DNA of 64,000 nucleotides from Sutcliffiella tianshenii (GTDB taxonomy: Bacteria > Bacillota > Bacilli > Bacillales > Bacillaceae_I): contig NZ_JAFBED010000006.1 in assembly GCF_016908565.1 (NCBI RefSeq), positions 124,001-188,000 of the forward strand, written 5' to 3'. Positions within the stretch are counted from its first letter, which is position 1. Every line of letters begins with the position of its first letter. This document shows positions 60,304 through 64,000 of this stretch, in pieces. The notes under the pieces were generated by a model, which saw only the letters and a program-made list of their open reading frames with translations, did no database searches and was not told the origin of the DNA. The position numbers and the translations under genes are program-made.

Positions 60304-62328
60304 ATGATTACTGTAAATAAGAGTGATATTATAGAGGATTTTCACGGGACGAAGGTTGCGGATCCTTATCGTTGGCTGGAGGATAGCAGCTCTGAGGCAA
60401 CATTGGCATGGGTGGAAGAAAAAGAAAAGGAATGCCTGGCTTATTTTGCTGAAATAGAGTCAAAGTCACACGATAAGCAACGTTTGACGGAGCTTTGGAA
60501 TTTTCCAAAACATTTTGTGCCGAAAAAGGTGAATGGCAAATTATTTTATCAAAAAAATGATGGGCTGCAGAATCAGGCTGTCCTTTATTTGAAGCAAGAC
60601 GGTGTGGAGAAGGTCGTCCTTGATCCGAATGGACTTTCGGATGACGGAACGGTTGCGATGACGGATTTTACGGTAAGCAGGGAGGGGCGCTATGTTGCCT
60701 ATGCTACGGCAGCTAACGGGAGCGATTGGCAGGAGGTTAGGGTCCGGGATGTCACGACCGGTGAAGACTTGACCGATGTAATACAATGGGTGAAATTTAC
60801 GGCGGTTGTCTGGTCACCGGATGGAAAAGGCTTTTATTACAGCAGGTTCCCGGAGCTCGGCACGATTGCAGACGAAGAGGAAGGTACACATCATAAAGTG
60901 TTCTACCATCAGCTCGGTACAGATCAAAGTGAAGATATCCTATTGCACGAACAGCCGGAAGAAAAGGAATTGATGTTCACTCCGATCCTATCTGAAGACA
61001 AGCAATATCTTTGCCTGCATGTGAATTTCGGCACGGCATCTGAAAATCGTTTCTATTATAAGGATATCGAAAAGGATGAGAGCTTTACTAAGCTATTGGA
61101 TCAGCAGGATGCCGAATATTCTTATATCACCAATGAAGGTCCGGTCTTTTATTTCAAAACGGATCTTCATGCGCCAAAAATGCGTGTAATCGCAATAGAC
61201 ATAATGAATCCTGAGCGGGAAAACTGGGAGGAAATCATTCCTGAACAGGCTGCTGTGATGGAGTACATCAAATATGTTGATGGAAAATTTGTCATGGTCC
61301 TGTCCCAGGATGCACACCATGCTATCCATCTTTATGATAAAGAAGGCAGGTTTGAGCAGGAAATCGATCTTCCTTTTATCGGATCATTAACGAATTTGAC
61401 GGTGAACGCCGAGGGTACCGAGATGTATTTTGGCGTCACTTCCTTCATTGATCCTACCACTGTTTATCATTATGATATTTCAAAGAATGAATTGACATTG
61501 GTGTCGGAATCCAACATTCCTTTTGAAAGAATGGATTATGAAACGAACCAGGTATTCTATACATCAAAGGACGGTACGAAAATCCCGATGTTCCTCGTCC
61601 ATAAAAAGGGATTGGAATTGGATGGTCAAAATCCAGTGATCCTGTATGGGTACGGTGGATTCAATGTGAGCTTGACGCCTTTCTTTAACCCGGCAATCCT
61701 TCGCTGGCTGGAAAAGGGCGGCGTGTATGCGGTCGCGAATCTGCGTGGTGGCATGGAGTATGGGGAAGAGTGGCATAAAGCCGGGATGCTTGAAAATAAG
61801 CAGAATGTATTTGATGATTTCATTGCAGCCGGGGAATGGCTGATCGAAAACCAGTATACCTCCACTGCGAAGCTATCGATCATGGGTGGCTCCAATGGCG
61901 GCCTGCTAGTTGCGGCATGCATGGTGCAGCGTCCTGATTTATTCGGGGCAGTGATCTGCAGAGTCCCGGTAATCGATATGCTGCGTTATCATAAGTTAAC
62001 CATCGGGAAGTACTGGATACCTGAATATGGTAACGCCGATAATCCTGAACAATTCCCTTTCCTTTATGCCTATTCACCGCTTCATAATGTCAAGGAAGGG
62101 GTAAAGTATCCGCCGATTCTAATAGCCACGGCAGACAGCGATAACAGGGTAGTCCCGGCACACGCCAAAAAATTCACGGCGACTCTGAATGAAAAAGCGG
62201 ATCCATCCACGACCGTCATCCTTCGCCTCGAAAAGAAAGCAGGCCACGGCCTTGGAAAACCAACATCGAAGCAGATCGATGAATGGGTGGACTTTTATGC
62301 GTTTTTGGAGAAAGAGTTGAAAGAATAG
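60304..62328 (+). CDS. Prolyl oligopeptidase (S9A)
   Basis: 674 residues, the usual length. The N-terminal DFHGTKVADPYRWLED is the S9A landmark and a beta-propeller follows. The catalytic domain has GGSNGGLL (Ser about 530), Asp in DSDNRVVP (about 613) and His in KAGHGLGKP (about 648). It cleaves proline-containing peptides below about 30 residues in the cytoplasm. GGAAGGAGTGTGGAAT precedes ATG 60304. A perfect terminator follows. It lies between two ECF operons but has its own start region. Confidence 0.93.
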   Translation: MITVNKSDIIEDFHGTKVADPYRWLEDSSSEATLAWVEEKEKECLAYFAEIESKSHDKQRLTELWNFPKHFVPKKVNGKLFYQKNDGLQNQAVLYLKQDGVEKVVLDPNGLSDDGTVAMTDFTVSREGRYVAYATAANGSDWQEVRVRDVTTGEDLTDVIQWVKFTAVVWSPDGKGFYYSRFPELGTIADEEEGTHHKVFYHQLGTDQSEDILLHEQPEEKELMFTPILSEDKQYLCLHVNFGTASENRFYYKDIEKDESFTKLLDQQDAEYSYITNEGPVFYFKTDLHAPKMRVIAIDIMNPERENWEEIIPEQAAVMEYIKYVDGKFVMVLSQDAHHAIHLYDKEGRFEQEIDLPFIGSLTNLTVNAEGTEMYFGVTSFIDPTTVYHYDISKNELTLVSESNIPFERMDYETNQVFYTSKDGTKIPMFLVHKKGLELDGQNPVILYGYGGFNVSLTPFFNPAILRWLEKGGVYAVANLRGGMEYGEEWHKAGMLENKQNVFDDFIAAGEWLIENQYTSTAKLSIMGGSNGGLLVAACMVQRPDLFGAVICRVPVIDMLRYHKLTIGKYWIPEYGNADNPEQFPFLYAYSPLHNVKEGVKYPPILIATADSDNRVVPAHAKKFTATLNEKADPSTTVILRLEKKAGHGLGKPTSKQIDEWVDFYAFLEKELKE

Positions 62329-62344
62329 GAAAGATACTTAACAG

Positions 62345-62390
62345 AAATCGGGTGCCATTCTTATTTAAAAAGAATGGTGCCCGATTTTTA
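62345..62390 (+). terminator. Rho-independent terminator
   Basis: AAATCGGGTGCCATTCTT and AAGAATGGTGCCCGATTT form a near-perfect 18-bp stem with T run, after prolyl oligopeptidase. Confidence 0.95.
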
Positions 62391-62435
62391 TGTTTGTACA
62401 ATTTTACTGATATACATATTTTTATTTTGGAATAG

Positions 62436-62463
62436 TGTAACTTTTAATAAAGTGAGCCGTCTT
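62436..62463 (+). promoter_or_regulatory. Predicted ECF-type promoter of the third sigma operon
   Basis: TGTAAC, 16 bases, CGTCTT: the closest match of the three to the ECF consensus (AAC core, CGTC). Supports autoregulation by the gene that follows. Confidence 0.7.
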
Positions 62464-62510
62464 TAAGGCAAGAAATTATTCATCAAGATTCTTTCGCTAG
62501 AGAGGGGTGA

Positions 62511-63047
62511 ATGTACAACGTGCAGGAAGAAAAGGCAAAAGAGAAATTAAAAGAATGGTACCACCAGTATAGTGACGATATATTTCGATACATTTTGTTG
62601 ATGATTGGGGATCATGAACGGGCAAAGGACTTGACCCATGATACGTTTCTGAAAGCCTATCATAGCCTTTCTTCCTTTAAAGGGGAAACGAGCGACAAAA
62701 ATTGGCTGTACCGCATTGCCAGAAATGTCACCATTGATGATATGAGAAAAAGAAAGCCGTTGAGGTATTTGTTGGATTCCTTCGCATCGCTTACCTCCCA
62801 AGATCCCTTGCCGGAAAATGTTGCACAATTGGGAGAGCGGGAGGAAGAGCTTTATCGTGCGCTCCAAGCAATAAAGCGTTCCTACCGGGAAGTGATCATT
62901 TTGAGAAAAATAAAAGAGTTGACCATCAAAGAAACGGCAGAGGTCCTCAACTGGAGCGAAAACAAGGTGAAAGTAACTTTATTCAGGGGATTGGAGGCAT
63001 TAAAGAAACAAATGATAAAGGAGGGCTACAAGCATGAAACATACTGA
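62511..63047 (+). CDS. ECF sigma factor (third of three)
   Basis: 178 residues. Region 2: HERAKDLTHDTFLKAYHSL and WLYRIARNVTIDDMRKRK; region 4: IKRSYREVIILRKIKELTI, then LNWSENKVKVTLFRGLEAL. ATG 62511 stands right behind GAGGGGTGA; GTG 62520 is a possible alternative start. Its stop overlaps the start of the anti-sigma gene by 14 bases. Confidence 0.9.
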   Translation: MYNVQEEKAKEKLKEWYHQYSDDIFRYILLMIGDHERAKDLTHDTFLKAYHSLSSFKGETSDKNWLYRIARNVTIDDMRKRKPLRYLLDSFASLTSQDPLPENVAQLGEREEELYRALQAIKRSYREVIILRKIKELTIKETAEVLNWSENKVKVTLFRGLEALKKQMIKEGYKHETY

Positions 63048-63798
63048 GGAAAGTGAATTTGATCGGGAGTTTAGAAGCTATGAGTCTATGGATATGATGG
63101 AGGCGGACAAACGGGAGGTTTTTTCCAGGCTGATGAATAGTGTGGAATTACCTCAGAAGAAAAGATTGTTCAGGGATGTTTTCAATCCTGTCGTTTCCGC
63201 TATTCTAGCAGCCGCATTTCTCATGGTTGGAGGTTATTTTGTAGCGAATCAGATCCTCCAGGAGGATCCTGTTCAACAATCAAGCCCGGCAGCGTATGAA
63301 GGGGTAGAGAAGCAGTTATCTGACACGTTCAACAAAGAGGTTATTATACCGAATCATCCTAAGTATCATGCGCAAATGATCTGGGTTCCATATTCGGGCT
63401 CATCTATGGGTGGGGGGACTTATGAAAGAGATAGACCACTAGGAGCAACAATTATATACAAGGCTGAAAGCAATACTTTGGATAATAAGGATCTTGAAAA
63501 ATTGAGGGAAATGGGCGACTTTGTTTACGGCAAACCTGTTATCAACCCTTTTAAAGATATCCATTCTGAAATAAGAGTAGATATTTCCAATGTGAATGCT
63601 ATTTCCGGCGAGGAGATAGATATTGAAGGCACAAGAGTCTATTATAAGGAAATAGAAATGGATACTGATAGATATATCAAATATAACTTTTTACTTAACC
63701 ACCTAACATATTCCTTTTCCCATAAAGTGACCGGACCAGAAACTCCAACAGAAGCAAGAGCATTTGTTACATCATTCCTGAAACAGGTAAACAAATGA
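63034..63798 (+). CDS. Membrane anti-sigma-like partner protein
   Basis: 254 residues. A charged helical N-terminus of about 45 residues, one membrane helix (VVSAILAAAFLMVGGYFVAN, about 53-72), and an extracytoplasmic domain of 180 residues with no recognised family. No zinc-binding HxxxCxxC is present. Overlap with the sigma gene and topology make it the likely membrane anti-sigma factor. The outer domain differs from the signal-peptidase-like one at 59301-60104 although the sigma factors are related. Confidence 0.75.
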   Translation: MKHTEESEFDREFRSYESMDMMEADKREVFSRLMNSVELPQKKRLFRDVFNPVVSAILAAAFLMVGGYFVANQILQEDPVQQSSPAAYEGVEKQLSDTFNKEVIIPNHPKYHAQMIWVPYSGSSMGGGTYERDRPLGATIIYKAESNTLDNKDLEKLREMGDFVYGKPVINPFKDIHSEIRVDISNVNAISGEEIDIEGTRVYYKEIEMDTDRYIKYNFLLNHLTYSFSHKVTGPETPTEARAFVTSFLKQVNK

Positions 63799-63829
63799 GC
63801 CAAGGGGCCAGTCCCCTTGGCTTTATTTG
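63799..63829. terminator. Terminator made from a GGGGCCAGTCCCC repeat
   Basis: GCCAAGGGG and CCCCTTGGC form a perfect 9-bp stem around CCAGT, followed by TTTATTT. It separates the third sigma operon from the convergent gene and belongs to a dispersed repeat family. Confidence 0.8.
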
Positions 63830-64000
63830 GCGTTATTTTTGTTTGCATCAAACATATTTTCCGAAACCTTATTCAGCTTTGCCAGGAATCGGTTGAAGCC
63901 GAAGCCGATGAAGAAGGCGATGCTGATTTCAGCATAAGGGTGGGCCTCGTTATGGTTGGTGAATTCTATGAATAGGATGCCACTTTGAATCAAGGTCACT
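63823..64000 (-). CDS. Membrane protein, C-terminal part only
   Basis: The frame enters from the right edge and ends at TAA 63823-63825; 59 codons are visible. It contains hydrophobic segments (SGILFIEFTNH, AEISIAFFIGFGFNRFL) and a polar C-terminus NMFDANKNNAK. Too little for a family assignment. Confidence 0.5.
   Translation of the reverse strand, partial: VTLIQSGILFIEFTNHNEAHPYAEISIAFFIGFGFNRFLAKLNKVSENMFDANKNNAK

Overview
The window is a chromosomal segment of a low-to-mid GC Gram-positive endospore-type Bacillaceae (Bacillus or a close genus such as Rossellomorea or Sutcliffiella). The basis is strong AGGAGG-type ribosome binding sites, GTG/TTG starts, a T-box leader, many Rho-independent terminators, and families typical of Bacillus (YunG, YwaF, DUF4083, DUF4181, DUF5316, DUF3888, YjdJ-like DUF4306, SpoIIE-type phosphatase). 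I saw no rRNA, tRNA, CRISPR array, transposase, integrase or phage gene.

Layout. 1-1460 (minus): truncated glutaminyl-tRNA synthetase behind a T-box. 1.5-18.7 kb (mostly plus): accessory zone of AT-rich, mostly single-gene units (HAD phosphatase, S9 peptidase, beta-lactamase-like hydrolase, DUF2785, two S51 peptidases, aminoglycoside-phosphotransferase-like kinase, GrpB, two nucleotidyltransferases, DUF2185 immunity protein, a frameshifted acetyltransferase, many small membrane proteins). A degenerate intergenic module (terminator hairpin, ATTGAG, then GAAATAATTGGTATWAGGTAA) recurs upstream of several of these genes and makes the zone look like an array of gene cassettes. 18.6-22.9 kb: a stand-alone MraY paralogue and an ECF sigma/anti-sigma operon with small membrane proteins. 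23-29.5 kb: secreted lipase, monooxygenase, nitroreductase, a HTH protein with a repeat domain, a palindrome array, GNAT and an LD-carboxypeptidase/MccF-like S66 peptidase. 29.5-29.9 kb: a probable type I toxin-antitoxin locus. 29.9-39.4 kb: small metabolic and housekeeping enzymes (esterase, histidine phosphatases, P-loop kinase, GNATs, HxlR regulator with ribokinase, YunG, DUF2383, alpha/beta hydrolase, VOC protein).

39.5-42.7 kb: a translationally coupled pair made of a MASE3-PAS-PP2C phosphatase and a histidine-kinase-like ATPase that lacks the H-box histidine. 43.1-46.7 kb: hydroxymethylglutaryl-CoA lyase, divergent from thiolase and the two 3-oxoacid CoA-transferase subunits, a ketone-body/acetoacetate degradation group. 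46.8-47.3 kb: nine 52-bp tandem repeats, each an inverted repeat. 47.4-49.8 kb: Cys-type sulfatase followed by its formylglycine-generating enzyme. 49.8-58.6 kb: DUF4236 protein, YwaF, DUF454, DUF2269, ASCH, proline iminopeptidase, SLC45-like MFS transporter, VOC, GNAT and a glutathionyl-hydroquinone-reductase-like protein. 58.7-63.8 kb: two more ECF sigma/anti-sigma operons, one of whose anti-sigma proteins carries a signal-peptidase-I-like extracellular domain without the catalytic Ser/Lys, around a prolyl oligopeptidase. A truncated membrane protein gene enters from the right edge.

Most notable: the cassette-like intergenic module; the sigma factor paired with a degenerate signal peptidase; the pseudo-histidine kinase/PP2C pair; the 52-bp hairpin repeat array; the type I toxin locus with a predicted 5'-3' mRNA pairing; and a T-box-controlled GlnRS in a lineage that usually makes Gln-tRNA by the GatCAB route. 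All family names come from reading sequence motifs, without database searches.
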